DNA of 64,000 nt from Ferrigenium straubiae (GTDB lineage Bacteria; Pseudomonadota; Gammaproteobacteria; Burkholderiales; Gallionellaceae): assembly GCA_019449655.1 (NCBI GenBank), contig JAHQXD010000004.1, positions 62,001 to 126,000 of the forward strand, read 5' to 3'. Under the pieces are notes generated by a model. The model saw only the letters and a program-made list of their open reading frames with translations, was not told the DNA's origin and ran no database searches. Shown piece by piece: positions 1-9,361 of the stretch; position 1 is the stretch's first letter; each line of letters starts with the position of its first letter. A program made the position numbers and the translations under genes.

Positions 1-183
1 GGCATGGTGTTTACCGTCGAGCCGGGCTGCTACATCCGCCCCGGCGACGACGTGCCGCAGGCGCTCTGGAACATCGGCGTGCGCATCGAGGACGACGTGG
101 CGGTCAATGCGCAGGGCTGCGAAGTGCTGACCGCGGCCGCACCGAAGGCGGTCGCGGAAATCGAAGAGTTGATGCGAAGCTGA
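1..183 (+). CDS. pepP: Xaa-Pro aminopeptidase (PepP, M24 family), C-terminal fragment
   Basis: Frame 1 is open from the window edge to TGA at 181-183, giving the last 60 residues. It carries the metallopeptidase M24B signature segments [11 protein letters not shown] and GVRIEDDV, in which the Glu residues are dimetal ligands in aminopeptidase P. The enzyme removes an N-terminal residue preceding proline in the cytosol. Only the C-terminus is here, so the start and the rest of the active site cannot be checked. The next gene is convergent on the other strand. Confidence 0.85.
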   Translation, partial: GMVFTVEPGCYIRPGDDVPQALWNIGVRIEDDVAVNAQGCEVLTAAAPKAVAEIEELMRS

Positions 184-202
184 AAACGGCTGGGATAGCC
201 TG

Positions 203-598
203 CTACTTCGGCTGCTTGCTCCACTCCTGCCAGTGCCCGGCCAGATCCCTGACGTTCGTGTAACCCTTATCGATGAGGATCTTCTCCGCGATTCCGGCAC
301 GCTTCCCGCTGCGGCAGTACACCACGATCTCGCTGGATTTATTCCCCGGTATCTCGCCCAGCCTGCGCTCCAGTTCATCGTACGGAATGTTCACAGCAGT
401 GTCGACGTGCCCTGCCGCATATTCCTCGCGCGTGCGCACATCGAGGATGACCGGCGGCTTGGGCGCCTTCAGCCTCTGGGTGAGCTCGGTCGGGGCGATC
501 GTCCCGACGGCGGGCGTCTCGGCCTGACAGGCAAGGCCGGTTAGCAGCAACAGGGCGGCCAGCAGGGCCCGGAAAAAGAAGAGTGGATTGAGGGTCAT
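203..598 (-). CDS. Exported rhodanese-like domain protein
   Basis: A 131-aa single-domain rhodanese. An N-terminal hydrophobic segment (about residues 8-25, ending LACQAETPA) indicates export; it could be cut by signal peptidase I or be a poor lipobox, so periplasmic or lipid-anchored. The rhodanese domain spans about 35-128, with DVRTREEYAAGHV and the active-site loop VVYCRSGKRAG carrying the sulfur-accepting Cys. AGGA lies 6 nt upstream of the ATG. Likely role is sulfane-sulfur transfer in the envelope; the substrate is unknown. A cytosolic rhodanese lies upstream on the same strand, separated by a repeat element. Confidence 0.85.
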   Translation of the reverse strand: MTLNPLFFFRALLAALLLLTGLACQAETPAVGTIAPTELTQRLKAPKPPVILDVRTREEYAAGHVDTAVNIPYDELERRLGEIPGNKSSEIVVYCRSGKRAGIAEKILIDKGYTNVRDLAGHWQEWSKQPK

Positions 599-674
599 GG
601 TAATTCCTAACTTAGGGTTGAAAAAAGCAGGTTCAAATTTTTTCTGCTGTGGCCTGCTGCCAATCTCAAAGTGC

Positions 675-795
675 TACATGCCTTTTGAGTAGGCGAGGAA
701 GCGACAACGAAGTTGCGGTGAAGGCTCAGGTGCGTAGCGCGTGATGCCGTAACCAAGACCGCGCAACGTCGTAATCAAGCCGCGCAGCAGGTTTT
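675..795 (-). repeat. Dispersed stem-loop repeat, degenerate copy
   Basis: Read on the minus strand it starts at the stop codon of the cytosolic rhodanese and runs TAAAACCTGCTGCGCGGC, then CGTTGCGCGGT, then after about 54 extra bases TCGCTTCCTCGCCTAC. The same order of blocks occurs at 42468-42597 and, more distantly, at 15520-15775 and 59840-60023. Boundaries are approximate. Confidence 0.6.
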
Positions 796-1246
796 AGCTC
801 TGCTCCCAAGGCAATCCGGCCACCCGCCACCCGCCCAGCGCGTTGCGGTGCTCGTCCCCGTCCTTCTCGCCCTCGAAGCCTTCCAGCACGTTGTAGCAGT
901 CGCCGTAGCCCGCCTTGGTCGCGGCGGCCGCGGCGGCGTTGGAGCGCATGCCGCTGCGGCAGATGAACAGCACGAGCGCCTCCTTGTCCACCTGCTGTTC
1001 GAGTTGTGCGACGAAATTCGGGTTGGGCTTCATGCCGGGATAGGTGACCCACTCGATCTCTGCCGCGCCGGGGATGCGCCCGACCCAGTCCAGTTCGGCG
1101 CGGGTGCGCACGTCCACGAGCTTCGCGCCGGGCGCGGATTGCAGCACCTCATGGGCCTCGTCGGGGTAAAGCGCGCCCTCGTAGGGCAGGTTCATTTCCC
1201 TGGCACGTTGCTGCGCGGCCTCCAGGATGGCGGTGATTTTTCCCAT
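794..1246 (-). CDS. Cytosolic rhodanese-like sulfurtransferase
   Basis: A 150-aa rhodanese starting MGKITAILEAAQQ. This ATG at 1246 is preceded by AAGGAAAG at good spacing; an upstream in-frame extension to 1336 lacks conserved sequence. The rhodanese fold covers about 20-145, with LVDVRTRAELDWVG and the active-site loop FICRSGMRSN, a canonical CRSGxRS motif with catalytic Cys. No signal peptide is visible. It probably carries persulfide sulfur in the cytosol. The stop codon lies inside the edge of a dispersed repeat. Confidence 0.88.
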   Translation of the reverse strand: MGKITAILEAAQQRAREMNLPYEGALYPDEAHEVLQSAPGAKLVDVRTRAELDWVGRIPGAAEIEWVTYPGMKPNPNFVAQLEQQVDKEALVLFICRSGMRSNAAAAAATKAGYGDCYNVLEGFEGEKDGDEHRNALGGWRVAGLPWEQS

Positions 1247-1560
1247 GGGACTTCTTTCCTTCACGTGGTTTAACGAATCGGGCGCGGGTGCTATGCTCGT
1301 TGCACGCATACTAGCGCAAGCCGTATGAAAAATCACACTCCTTTACCACTCTATAGGCCGGAACCGACGCTTCCGGAATCGCGCACGAAATTAGTGCATA
1401 AACAGCTTGCGCCGCCCGTTTCTGGTGCAAATATTTCGCGCTTCGCATGAATGGCTTGTGGCACAATGCCCGTCCGCCAAAGGAACGGGATTGGCACGCT
1501 TCATGCGTAACGAATTCGGGTTGTCAAAAATTATTTCTGTAATCCTTGTGGGAGAAAGCT
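1247..1560. other. Divergent intergenic region between rhodanese and glnA
   Basis: 314 bases without a credible gene. It holds the rhodanese ribosome-binding site at its left end and the sigma-54-type promoter of glnA at 1492-1506. A TGGTGCA at 1423-1429 resembles one half of an NtrC site, but no convincing opposite half with the usual spacing is present. Confidence 0.6.
1492..1506 (+). promoter_or_regulatory. Sigma-54 (-24/-12) promoter of glnA
   Basis: TGGCACG-CTTC-ATGC matches the -24 element TGGCAC and, with one substitution, the -12 element TTGC at the required spacing. It lies 55-69 bases before the glnA ATG. NtrB/NtrC are encoded just downstream and RpoN elsewhere in the window, so nitrogen control of glnA is consistent. 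Confidence 0.7.
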
Positions 1561-2976
1561 ATGGCTATGTCGGCAAATGATGTTTTGAAGATGATCAAGG
1601 ACCACGACGTCAAGTTCGTGGATTTCCGCTTTACCGATACGCGCGGCAAGGAGCAGCACGTGGGCGTGCCGGCCAAGTATGTCGATCTGGACAAGTTCGA
1701 AGACGGCCACGCGTTCGACGGCTCTTCGATCGCCGGCTGGAAAGGCATCCAGGCTTCCGACATGCTGCTGATGCCGGACCCGGCGACGGCCTATCTCGAC
1801 CCGTTCATGGATGAAAACACCCTGGTGATCACCTGCGACGTGGTGGAACCGGCCGACGGCAAGGGCTATGACCGCGACCCGCGCTCCATCGCGAAGCGCG
1901 CCGAAGCCTACCTGAAGTCCAGTGGCCTTGGCGACACCGCCTTCTTCGGCCCGGAACCCGAATTCTTCATCTTTGACTCGGTGACCTGGTCCGTCGACAT
2001 GTCCGGCTGCTCGCTCAAGATCAACTCCGAAGAGGCGGCCTGGGCCACCGGCGAGAAATTCGACGGCGGCAACACCGGCCATCGCCCGATGGTCAAGGGC
2101 GGCTACTTCCCGGTTCCCCCGGTCGATAGCCTGAACGACATCCGCGCGGCGATGTGCCTGGCGCTGGAAGACATCGGTATCGAAGTCGAAGTGCACCACC
2201 ACGAAGTCGCGACCGCCGGTCAGTGCGAGATCGGCACAAAATTTAATACTTTGGTGCGCCGCGCCGACCAGACCCAGGCGCTGAAGTATGTGGTGCACAA
2301 CGTCGCGCACCAGTACGGCAAGACCGCGACCTTCATGCCCAAGCCGATCGTCGGCGACAACGGCTCCGGCATGCATGTGCACCAGTCGATCTGGAAGGAT
2401 GGCAAGAACACCTTCGCGGGCAACGGTTATGCCGGCCTGTCCGAGACCGCGCTGTACTACATCGGCGGCATCATCAAGCACGCCAAGGCGCTGAATGCGA
2501 TCTGCAACCCCGGCACCAACTCTTACAAGCGCCTCGTGCCGCACTACGAGGCACCGGTCAAGCTGGCCTACTCGGCGAAGAACCGTTCTGCTTCGATCCG
2601 TATCCCGCATGTGGCCAGCGACAAAGCGCGCCGCATCGAGACGCGCTTCCCGGATCCGACCGCAAACCCGTACCTGTGCTTCGCTGCGCTGATGATGGCA
2701 GGGCTGGACGGCATCCAGAACAAGATTCACCCCGGCGACCCGGCCGACAAGAACCTCTACGACCTGCCGCCGGAAGAGGACGCAAAGATCCCGACCGTAT
2801 GCGCCTCGCTGGACGAAGCGCTGGCACATCTGGACAAGGATCGCGAGTTCCTGACGCGCGGCGGCGTGTTCTCCAACGACTTCATCGATGCCTTCATCAC
2901 CCTGAAGATGGAAGAAGTGAACAAGATCCGCATGACCACCCATCCGGTCGAGTTCGACATGTATTACAGCATCTAA
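1561..2976 (+). CDS. glnA: Glutamine synthetase type I
   Basis: A 471-aa GlnA that makes glutamine from glutamate, ammonia and ATP in the cytosol. The ATG at 1561 is chosen because GGGAG lies just upstream and [20 protein letters not shown] matches the family start. It has the GSSIAGW loop, the Glu/His metal-binding segments ([20 protein letters not shown]), the NRSASIRIP arginine region and the adenylylation-site segment NLYDLPPEE with its Tyr. The length is normal for dodecameric GS-I. A sigma-54 promoter lies upstream and a terminator immediately downstream. Confidence 0.98.
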   Translation: MAMSANDVLKMIKDHDVKFVDFRFTDTRGKEQHVGVPAKYVDLDKFEDGHAFDGSSIAGWKGIQASDMLLMPDPATAYLDPFMDENTLVITCDVVEPADGKGYDRDPRSIAKRAEAYLKSSGLGDTAFFGPEPEFFIFDSVTWSVDMSGCSLKINSEEAAWATGEKFDGGNTGHRPMVKGGYFPVPPVDSLNDIRAAMCLALEDIGIEVEVHHHEVATAGQCEIGTKFNTLVRRADQTQALKYVVHNVAHQYGKTATFMPKPIVGDNGSGMHVHQSIWKDGKNTFAGNGYAGLSETALYYIGGIIKHAKALNAICNPGTNSYKRLVPHYEAPVKLAYSAKNRSASIRIPHVASDKARRIETRFPDPTANPYLCFAALMMAGLDGIQNKIHPGDPADKNLYDLPPEEDAKIPTVCASLDEALAHLDKDREFLTRGGVFSNDFIDAFITLKMEEVNKIRMTTHPVEFDMYYSI

Positions 2977-2997
2977 GATACGCTGCAGGATGGCAGA

Positions 2998-3018
2998 ACG
3001 GGGCGCAAGCCCCGTTTT
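2998..3018 (+). terminator. Rho-independent terminator of glnA
   Basis: A perfect 7-bp stem ACGGGGC/GCCCCGT closes a GCAA tetraloop and is followed by TTTGCTTTT. It lies 21 bases after the glnA stop. Confidence 0.85.
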
Positions 3019-3095
3019 GCTTTTGAACCGCCAATGTTTGTCGGAGTCTGATGCTTGCCCTATACTTGCCCGAGCCCCCCAGCAGGAGAATGAAA

Positions 3096-3560
3096 ATGAA
3101 GTCTGGATACTTGCTTGCAATCATATGCCTCTGCCCCGCATTGGCGCAGGCGGAGATATACAAGGCCGTCGATGCCGACGGCCATGTCACCTATTCCAGC
3201 GCGCCGATCAAGGGCGGCAAGAAGATCATCCTGGAGCCGCTGCCTACCATGGTGCCGCCGGCGCGCACCGCCACGCCCGAGGGCTTCCCCAGGGTGGATG
3301 GCGCAACGCAAAAGAGCCGCGATGACGTGCGCCGCAAGATTCTGCAGGATGAACTGGAGGCGGAAGAAAAATTGCTCGGGGAAGCCCGGCAGAACCTGAA
3401 AGAGGGTGAATCGACTCCGGAAGTTTATCGCGGCCAGGACGGCAAGACTTACCGCAACGTGGCGAAATACGAAGAGAAAATCAAGACGCTGCAGGAGCAG
3501 GTCGATCTGCACAGCAACAACGTCGAGGCGCTCAAAACCGAGCTGTCAAAACTCAAGTAG
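3096..3560 (+). CDS. DUF4124 domain-containing exported protein
   Basis: A 154-aa protein starting MKSGYLLAIICLCPALAQA, a signal peptide. The ATG at 3096 has AGGAG 7 bases upstream; another ATG two codons earlier would be too close. Mature residues IYKAVDADGHVTYSSAPIKG are typical of DUF4124, a small domain of unknown function common in proteobacterial envelope proteins. The C-terminal half (about 95-154) is charged and predicted helical, with a coiled-coil look. It lies between glnA and ntrB; no nitrogen function is implied. Confidence 0.8.
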   Translation: MKSGYLLAIICLCPALAQAEIYKAVDADGHVTYSSAPIKGGKKIILEPLPTMVPPARTATPEGFPRVDGATQKSRDDVRRKILQDELEAEEKLLGEARQNLKEGESTPEVYRGQDGKTYRNVAKYEEKIKTLQEQVDLHSNNVEALKTELSKLK

Positions 3561-3575
3561 GTTCTCCCACCTGGC

Positions 3576-4643
3576 ATGTTTTCTGCTGCGCAAGAATGTA
3601 TGCCTGACCTGTCATCCTTCATGCCGGAACACCTTGCGACCGCCGTCATCCTGCTGGACGGCGAGGCGTGCGTCATCTATCTCAACCCGGCCGCAGAACA
3701 CCTGTTCGACGTGAGCGGAAAGAATCTGCTCGGGTATCCGGTGCAGCAGGCATTCACCGATGCCGGGCAGCTGACCCATGCGATGCAGCACGCGATCCGC
3801 GACAACGCCAGCTACATCGAGCACGACCTGACGCTGGGTACGCATGCGCATGTCAGGCTGCATCTGCGCTGTGCGGCGACGCCGGTGCAGCTCGATAACG
3901 GGCAATACCTGCTGCTGGAATTTCACCCGATGGACCGGCCGCTCAAGTTGGCGCGCGAAGAGCAGATGCTCGACCAGACGCAGGCGAGTCGCCTGCTGCT
4001 GCGCAACCTCGCGCACGAGATCAAGAATCCGCTCGGCGGCATTCGCGGCGCGGCGCAACTGCTCGAGCAGGAACTGGAAAAACCGGCCCTGCGCGAATAC
4101 ACCCGGGTCATCGTGCAGGAGGCGGACAGGCTGCGCTCGCTGGTGGAGAAACTGCTTTCCCCGCAGAACGCCTCGCACCACAGCGCACTCAACATCCATG
4201 AAGTGCTGGAGCGCGTGCGCAGCGTGGTGCTCGCCGAGATGCCGGAGGGGCTGAAGATACGGCGCGATTACGACGTCAGCCTGCCGCCGCTGATCGGCGA
4301 CAAGGAGCAGCTCATCCAGGCGATGCTCAACATCGTGCGCAATGCCGCGCAGGCGCTGCAGGGCAGCGGCAACATCACTCTGCGCACCCGCATCGCGCGG
4401 CAGGTGACGCTGGTCAAGCGCCGCCACCGCCTCGCGGTGATGGTGCAGATCATCGACAACGGCCCCGGCATCCCGCCGGAACTGCAGGACAAGATTTTCT
4501 ACCCGCTGGTATCGGGGCGCGCCGACGGCCACGGCCTCGGGCTGACGCTCGCGCAGGACTACGTCAGCCAGCACCACGGCGCGATAGAATTCGACAGCGA
4601 GCCGGGGCGCACCTGTTTTACCGTGCTGCTTCCTCTCCCGTAA
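3576..4643 (+). CDS. glnL: Nitrogen regulation sensor histidine kinase NtrB
   Basis: A 355-aa soluble kinase. A PAS domain (about 15-125) is followed by the H-box NLAHEIKNPLGG with phospho-acceptor His about 147, then the ATPase motifs NIVRNAAQALQ (N box), IIDNGPGIP (G1) and HGLGLTLAQ (G2). It phosphorylates or dephosphorylates NtrC according to PII status. The start may be 3576 or 3600; neither has a strong ribosome-binding site. ntrC follows after 12 bases, and glnA lies upstream, the usual glnA-ntrBC order interrupted by one extra gene. Confidence 0.95.
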   Translation: MFSAAQECMPDLSSFMPEHLATAVILLDGEACVIYLNPAAEHLFDVSGKNLLGYPVQQAFTDAGQLTHAMQHAIRDNASYIEHDLTLGTHAHVRLHLRCAATPVQLDNGQYLLLEFHPMDRPLKLAREEQMLDQTQASRLLLRNLAHEIKNPLGGIRGAAQLLEQELEKPALREYTRVIVQEADRLRSLVEKLLSPQNASHHSALNIHEVLERVRSVVLAEMPEGLKIRRDYDVSLPPLIGDKEQLIQAMLNIVRNAAQALQGSGNITLRTRIARQVTLVKRRHRLAVMVQIIDNGPGIPPELQDKIFYPLVSGRADGHGLGLTLAQDYVSQHHGAIEFDSEPGRTCFTVLLPLP

Positions 4644-4655
4644 AGGTAAATAGAT

Positions 4656-6044
4656 ATGCAGCCTGTCTGGATCATCGACGACGACCGCTCCATCCGCTGG
4701 GTGCTGGAAAAAGCTCTGGCGCGCGAGAACATCGAGTTCAAGAGTTTCGCCTCTGCCGACGAGGCGCTGCTTGCGCTGGATGGCAGTGTTCCGCAAGCGG
4801 TGGTCAGCGATATCCGCATGCCCGGCAGTTCCGGGCTGGATTTTTTGCAGGCGCTGCAGCAGCGTTACCCGCTCATACCTGCCATCATCATGACCGCCTA
4901 CTCCGACCTGGAGAGCGCCGTCTCCGCGTTCCAGGGCGGTGCGTTCGAGTACCTGCCCAAACCGTTCGACGTCAATCACGCGGTCGAGCTGATTCGGCGC
5001 GCCATGGAGCAGAGCCAGCGCAAGACGGGCGGTGCAGAGGAAGTGGAGGCAGCCGCCGAGATACTCGGGCAGGCGCCTGCGATGCAGGAGGTGTTCCGCG
5101 CCATCGGCAAGCTTGCGCAATCGCATGCGACCGTGCTGATCAACGGCGAATCCGGCACCGGCAAGGAACTGGTGGCGCGCGCGCTGCACCGTCACAGTCC
5201 GCGCGCCGGCAAACCGTTCATCGCGATCAACACTGCGGCGATCCCCAAAGATCTGCTCGAATCTGAACTGTTCGGCCACGAGCGCGGCGCATTTACCGGC
5301 GCGGCGGCGGCGCGGCAGGGGCGCTTCGAGCAGGCCGAAGGCGGCACGCTGTTCCTCGACGAAATCGGCGACATGCCCGCCGACCTGCAGACCCGATTGT
5401 TGCGCGTGTTGTCGGACGGCAACTTCTACCGCGTCGGCGGGCAGCAGCCGGTCAAGGCCAACGTGCGCATCATCGCCGCGACGCACCAGAACCTCGACGA
5501 GCGTGTGCGGCAGGGGCTGTTCCGCGAAGACCTGTTTCATCGCCTCAACGTAATCCGGCTGCGTCTGCCGCCATTAAGAGAACGCCGCGAGGACATCCCA
5601 CTGCTCGCGAAGCATTTCCTGCAGAAGAGCGCGCGCGAACTGGGCGTGGAGCAGAAGCTGTTGAGCGAGGAAGTGCTGCGCTTCCTCGCCGCGCAGGACT
5701 TTCCCGGCAACGTGCGGCAGCTGGAGAACCTGTGCCACTGGCTGGCCGTAATGACGCCCTCGCAGCGCATCGAGATCGCCGACCTGCCGCCCGAGTGGCG
5801 CGGCGCAGCGGCCGTGTCACCCGGCGGCGACTGGAGCGCCGTACTGGCGCAGCAGGTGGAGCTCTCCTTGCAGCGCGGCGAAGGCCGGATCATGGAGAAG
5901 CTTGCCGCCGAGTTCGAGCGCACCCTGATCCTGCAGGCACTGCGCCACACCGGAGGGCGCCGCATCGAGGCGGCCGCGCTGCTCGGCATCGGGCGCAACA
6001 CCCTGACGCGCAAGATTCAGGAACTGGGGCTGGAGAATCAGTAG
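4656..6044 (+). CDS. glnG: Nitrogen regulation response regulator NtrC
   Basis: A 462-aa sigma-54 activator. The receiver domain (1-120) has the phospho-acceptor Asp52 in VVSDIRMPG. The AAA+ domain (about 140-380) has Walker A GESGTGKE, the sigma-54-contacting GAFTGA loop and Walker B GGTLFLDEIGD. A Fis-type helix-turn-helix ends the protein (AAALLGIGRNTLTRKI). It should activate the glnA promoter at 1492-1506 with the RpoN encoded at 38385. Confidence 0.97.
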   Translation: MQPVWIIDDDRSIRWVLEKALARENIEFKSFASADEALLALDGSVPQAVVSDIRMPGSSGLDFLQALQQRYPLIPAIIMTAYSDLESAVSAFQGGAFEYLPKPFDVNHAVELIRRAMEQSQRKTGGAEEVEAAAEILGQAPAMQEVFRAIGKLAQSHATVLINGESGTGKELVARALHRHSPRAGKPFIAINTAAIPKDLLESELFGHERGAFTGAAAARQGRFEQAEGGTLFLDEIGDMPADLQTRLLRVLSDGNFYRVGGQQPVKANVRIIAATHQNLDERVRQGLFREDLFHRLNVIRLRLPPLRERREDIPLLAKHFLQKSARELGVEQKLLSEEVLRFLAAQDFPGNVRQLENLCHWLAVMTPSQRIEIADLPPEWRGAAAVSPGGDWSAVLAQQVELSLQRGEGRIMEKLAAEFERTLILQALRHTGGRRIEAAALLGIGRNTLTRKIQELGLENQ

Positions 6045-6157
6045 CCGCAGGGACGTGATTCGCCTCGATGGGGTTCGCAACCTGTGGGCATTGCGCGCTT
6101 GCCCAGCACGGGCGTCCTGTGAAATGATGTAGCAGTTACTCTGTGGAAGGATGGGAA

Positions 6158-7465
6158 ATGGCAAAGCAGCAGGAGTCGAAACCACACGCAAAATCCGGGG
6201 CAAAAATGGCCGCGAAGAAGCCGGTAATGGTGCCGGACTACTATCAGAAGTTCCGCTGTATCGGTTCGGATTGCGAGGATACCTGCTGCAGTGGCTGGCG
6301 CGTCACCATCGACCATACGACCTGGCAGCGTTATCAGAAATGCGAGCATGAGACGCTGGCGCCGATGTTCCGCAGTGTCGTGGTGGAAAACGAGAAGGCC
6401 AGCCAGAGCGAGCAGGAATACGCCAGTGTGAAGCTGCGGGCAGATGGGCGTTGTTCGTTCCTGATGCCCGATATGCTGTGCATGATTCAAAAAGAACTGG
6501 GGCCGGAAGCGCTGTCGGATACCTGCGCCTCATTTCCGCGCTATTACAATCAATTCGGCGAACAGCGCGAATATGCACTCGGCGTGTCCTGCCCGGAAGC
6601 GGCGCGCCTGGTGTTGCTGCACCCCGAGCCGATCACCCTGGAAATGGCTGCGCCGGATGCCGATCTTGGCGAGCGCGATTTCACCTCCTACCGTATGCCG
6701 CAAAACGGCACCGTCGACCCCGGGCAGATCGCCGTCCTGAACGATTTCCGCACTCTGATTCTGGGCATCCTGCAATTCCGGGAATTGACGCTGGGCGCGC
6801 GGGTGATGACGCTGGGTTTCCTGCTGGATGAGGTGGATGGCGTGGTCAGCAACCCGCATTTCAAAAACGCTGCCGAAATGATCCCGGTACTGTCGGCTTT
6901 CGTCGATCTGTTTTCCGACCCGCCAGCCATCGAGGCGCAATTCGAGCAGATACATTCCGATTTGCCGCGCAAATTGCACGTCACTACCGGGCTCATCTCC
7001 GAATTTTTGAACGTGGATCGCCCACGCTTCCGGGAATGCATACTGGCTGTTGCCGACGGCCTGCTTGGCAGTGAAGCGCAGGGCACAGGCGGTGATGCCG
7101 AACTGCTGACGCGCTACCAGCATGCCTACGAGACTTACTATCTGCCGTATTTCCGCGACAAGGGTTACATCCTGGAAAACTATCTGGTGAACGGGGTGCT
7201 TATCCGCCTGTTCCCGTTCACGCGCGCCAGCTATCTCGACCTGTACCGGGAGATGGTGTGCAACCTCGCAATCATTCAGGTGTTCCTGGTGGGGATGGCC
7301 AGTCATTACCAAGGCTTGAGCGATGCGCGGGTAGTCCAGCTTATCCAGTCTTTCACGCGCATGTCGGTGCACAACAGCGGTTATCTCAGCAAGCTGATCG
7401 AGGCAGTCGGCAGCAAGGGCGCGCCATCCTTTGTGGATGTGATGTGGATGCTGAAAGAGCGCTAA
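6158..7465 (+). CDS. fliB: FliB-type flagellin lysine-N-methylase
   Basis: A 435-aa member of the FliB family, which methylates lysine side chains of flagellin. The start is ATG 6158, preceded by GAAGGATGGGAA; the in-frame GTG at 6143 lacks a site. After a basic N-terminus (KPHAKSGAKMAAKK) comes the cysteine-rich signature CIGSDCEDTCCSGW, then CSFLMPDMLC and GVSCPEAARL; these Cys may bind a metal or Fe-S cluster. It stands alone, convergent with mpl and 19 kb from the flagellins, but its likely targets are the two identical flagellins here. These have only seven lysines each. Confidence 0.85.
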   Translation: MAKQQESKPHAKSGAKMAAKKPVMVPDYYQKFRCIGSDCEDTCCSGWRVTIDHTTWQRYQKCEHETLAPMFRSVVVENEKASQSEQEYASVKLRADGRCSFLMPDMLCMIQKELGPEALSDTCASFPRYYNQFGEQREYALGVSCPEAARLVLLHPEPITLEMAAPDADLGERDFTSYRMPQNGTVDPGQIAVLNDFRTLILGILQFRELTLGARVMTLGFLLDEVDGVVSNPHFKNAAEMIPVLSAFVDLFSDPPAIEAQFEQIHSDLPRKLHVTTGLISEFLNVDRPRFRECILAVADGLLGSEAQGTGGDAELLTRYQHAYETYYLPYFRDKGYILENYLVNGVLIRLFPFTRASYLDLYREMVCNLAIIQVFLVGMASHYQGLSDARVVQLIQSFTRMSVHNSGYLSKLIEAVGSKGAPSFVDVMWMLKER

Positions 7466-7502
7466 GCCTGTGCTGCTGGGCGGCAGAAGCCTGCTTCGTG
7501 TC

Positions 7503-8846
7503 CTAGCTTGCCAGGCGCTTCAGCAGCTTCTCGTGTATCCCGCCGAAACCGCCGTTGCTCATCACCAGAACCTGGTCGCCTGAGCGCACGGCGGCGGCGA
7601 TGGCTTCGATCAACTCGTTGAGGTTGTCCTTCACCACCGCCTTTTCGCCCAGCGGTGCAAGTGACGTAGCGGCGTCCCAGCCGAGGTTCGCGCCGTAGCA
7701 GAACACCAGGTCGGCGTCCTTGAGGCTGTCGGGCAGCGCGTCTTTCATCACGCCGAGTTTCATGGTGTTGGAGCGTGGCTCCAGCACGGCGAGGATGCGC
7801 GCTCCATCGACCTTGCGGCGCAGCCCGGCGATGGTGGTGTCTATCGCGGTGGGATGGTGCGCGAAGTCGTCGTACACGGTGATGCCGTTGACCGTGCCGC
7901 GTACCTCCATGCGGCGCTTCACGTTCCTGAATTCACTTAATGCAGCCAGCCCCTGCGCGACCGGCACGCCCGCATGGCGTGCCGCGGCGAGTGCGGCGAG
8001 CGCGTTCATGCGGTTGTGCTCGCCGAGCAGGTCCCACTGCAGCGTGCCTTGCACTTCACCATCCAGCGCCACGCGGTCATTTGTGTCTATGCTCCAGCCT
8101 TCGTTGCCACCGAACTTCTCCACCGGCGTCCAGCAGCCGCGCTTGAGCATGCGCACCAGCGACTCCTCGCGACCGTTGCACACGATCAGGCCGTTGCCGG
8201 GCACGGTACGCACGAGGTGGTGGAACTGCGTCTCGATCGCGGCGAGGTCGGCGAAAATGTCGGCGTGGTCGAATTCCAAGTTGTTGAGGATCGCGGTGCG
8301 CGGGTGGTAGTGCACGAACTTGGAGCGCTTGTCGAAGAAGGCGGTGTCGTACTCGTCCGCCTCAATGACGAAGAAGGGCGAATCGGTCAGCCGCGCCGAG
8401 ATGCCGAAGTTCTGCGGCACACCGCCGACCAGAAAACCGGGGTTCAGGCCCGCGTATTCGAGTATCCACGCGAGCATCGAGCTGGTGGTGGTCTTGCCGT
8501 GTGTGCCCGCGACGCCCAGCACCCACTTGTCGTGCAGGATGTTCTGCGCGAGCCATTGCGGTCCGGAGGTATAGGGCAGGTTGCGGTTGAGGATTTCCTC
8601 CATCAGCGGGTTGCCGCGCGCCACCACGTTGCCGATGACGAAGATGTCTGGCCGGAGGTCGAGCTGCTCGACGCCGAAACCCTCGATCAGCGCGATGCCC
8701 TGCGCTTCGAGCTGCGTGCTCATCGGCGGATAGACGTTGGCGTCGCAGCCGGTGACGCGATAGCCTGCCTGCCGGGCGATGGCCGCGATGCCGCCCATGA
8801 AGGTGCCGCAGATGCCGAGGATGTGGATGTGTTGTTGCTGGCTCAT
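7503..8846 (-). CDS. mpl: UDP-N-acetylmuramate:L-alanyl-gamma-D-glutamyl-meso-diaminopimelate ligase
   Basis: A 447-aa Mur-ligase-family enzyme that rejoins recycled murein tripeptide to UDP-MurNAc. The N-terminus HIHILGICGTFMGGIAAIAR is typical of Mpl. The central ATPase loop is GTHGKTTTSSML, and the C-terminal Mur ligase domain has DDFAHHPTAI and EPRSNTMKLG. It is the last gene of a minus-strand run, starting 3 bases after the upstream gene's stop. The length is normal. Confidence 0.95.
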   Translation of the reverse strand: MSQQQHIHILGICGTFMGGIAAIARQAGYRVTGCDANVYPPMSTQLEAQGIALIEGFGVEQLDLRPDIFVIGNVVARGNPLMEEILNRNLPYTSGPQWLAQNILHDKWVLGVAGTHGKTTTSSMLAWILEYAGLNPGFLVGGVPQNFGISARLTDSPFFVIEADEYDTAFFDKRSKFVHYHPRTAILNNLEFDHADIFADLAAIETQFHHLVRTVPGNGLIVCNGREESLVRMLKRGCWTPVEKFGGNEGWSIDTNDRVALDGEVQGTLQWDLLGEHNRMNALAALAAARHAGVPVAQGLAALSEFRNVKRRMEVRGTVNGITVYDDFAHHPTAIDTTIAGLRRKVDGARILAVLEPRSNTMKLGVMKDALPDSLKDADLVFCYGANLGWDAATSLAPLGEKAVVKDNLNELIEAIAAAVRSGDQVLVMSNGGFGGIHEKLLKRLAS

Positions 8847-8849
8847 GGC

Positions 8850-9203
8850 TCAGGCCCGAAAGATAAAATAAACCGCACCCATCAGGCACAGCGCCGCCCA
8901 CAGGTAGTCCAGCTTCAGCGGCTGGTTCATGTACAGCACTGCGAACGGCACGAACACCGAGAGCGTGACGACTTCCTGCAAAATCTTCAACTGCCCGAGA
9001 CTGAGCTCGGTGTAACCGATGCGGTTCGCCGGCACCTGGATCAGGTATTCAAACAGCGCGATGCCCCAGCTCACCAGCGCCGCCACATACCACGGCGAGC
9101 TCGCCATGTTCTTGAGGTGCGCATACCATGCGAAGGTCATGAACAGGTTGGACACTGCGAGCATCAGCGCCGTGACCAGCACCGGGTGCGAGATCAGGTT
9201 CAT
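8850..9203 (-). CDS. DMT-like small membrane protein (DUF486)
   Basis: A 117-aa integral membrane protein with four predicted helices (about 8-26, 38-54, 70-90, 98-115), including the conserved FNLFMTFAWYAHLK-like segment SNLFMTFAWYAHLK and YLIQVPANRIGY. It belongs to the DUF486/DMT-like family; no substrate is known. Its start overlaps the stop of the 53-aa gene by 4 bases (ATGA), and mpl follows after 3 bases, so the genes are co-transcribed. Confidence 0.85.
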   Translation of the reverse strand: MNLISHPVLVTALMLAVSNLFMTFAWYAHLKNMASSPWYVAALVSWGIALFEYLIQVPANRIGYTELSLGQLKILQEVVTLSVFVPFAVLYMNQPLKLDYLWAALCLMGAVYFIFRA

Positions 9204-9361
9204 GCAGCAGGTTTTTTTCTGCCCGCCTTGGCCAGCCGCAGGAATCTTGCGAGTTCCTCCACCCAGCGCAGCCGCTGTTCCGGCGTGAGCGACTTGAATG
9301 CGCGCAGCCGTTCGTCGCTCACGTAATAGGTGCGGTCACCGGGGTTGAATGGCTGTTTCAT
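9200..9361 (-). CDS. Small conserved-looking 53-aa protein
   Basis: A 53-aa basic, helical protein beginning MKQPFNPGDRTYYVSDERLR and ending LAKAGRKKPAA. Support comes from tight packing: its ATG overlaps the stop of the nucleotidyltransferase gene by 4 bases, and its stop overlaps the start of the DUF486 gene by 4 bases. The core SDERLRAFKSLTPEQRLRWV looks like a short helical partner-type module. I do not recognise a function. The pairing with a stand-alone nucleotidyltransferase suggests a partner protein, but toxin-antitoxin activity is not shown. Confidence 0.75.
   Translation of the reverse strand: MKQPFNPGDRTYYVSDERLRAFKSLTPEQRLRWVEELARFLRLAKAGRKKPAA

Noticed and set aside
1381..1440. 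Possible NtrC enhancer sites upstream of glnA.
   Set aside because: Only a half-site (TGGTGCA) is seen; the opposite half is not at the required spacing.
1531..3120. Long antisense open frame over glnA (over 500 codons); similar long frames oppose ntrBC, metH and the AsmA gene.
   Set aside because: These are expected shadows of GC-rich codon bias; the translations lack family motifs and ribosome-binding sites.
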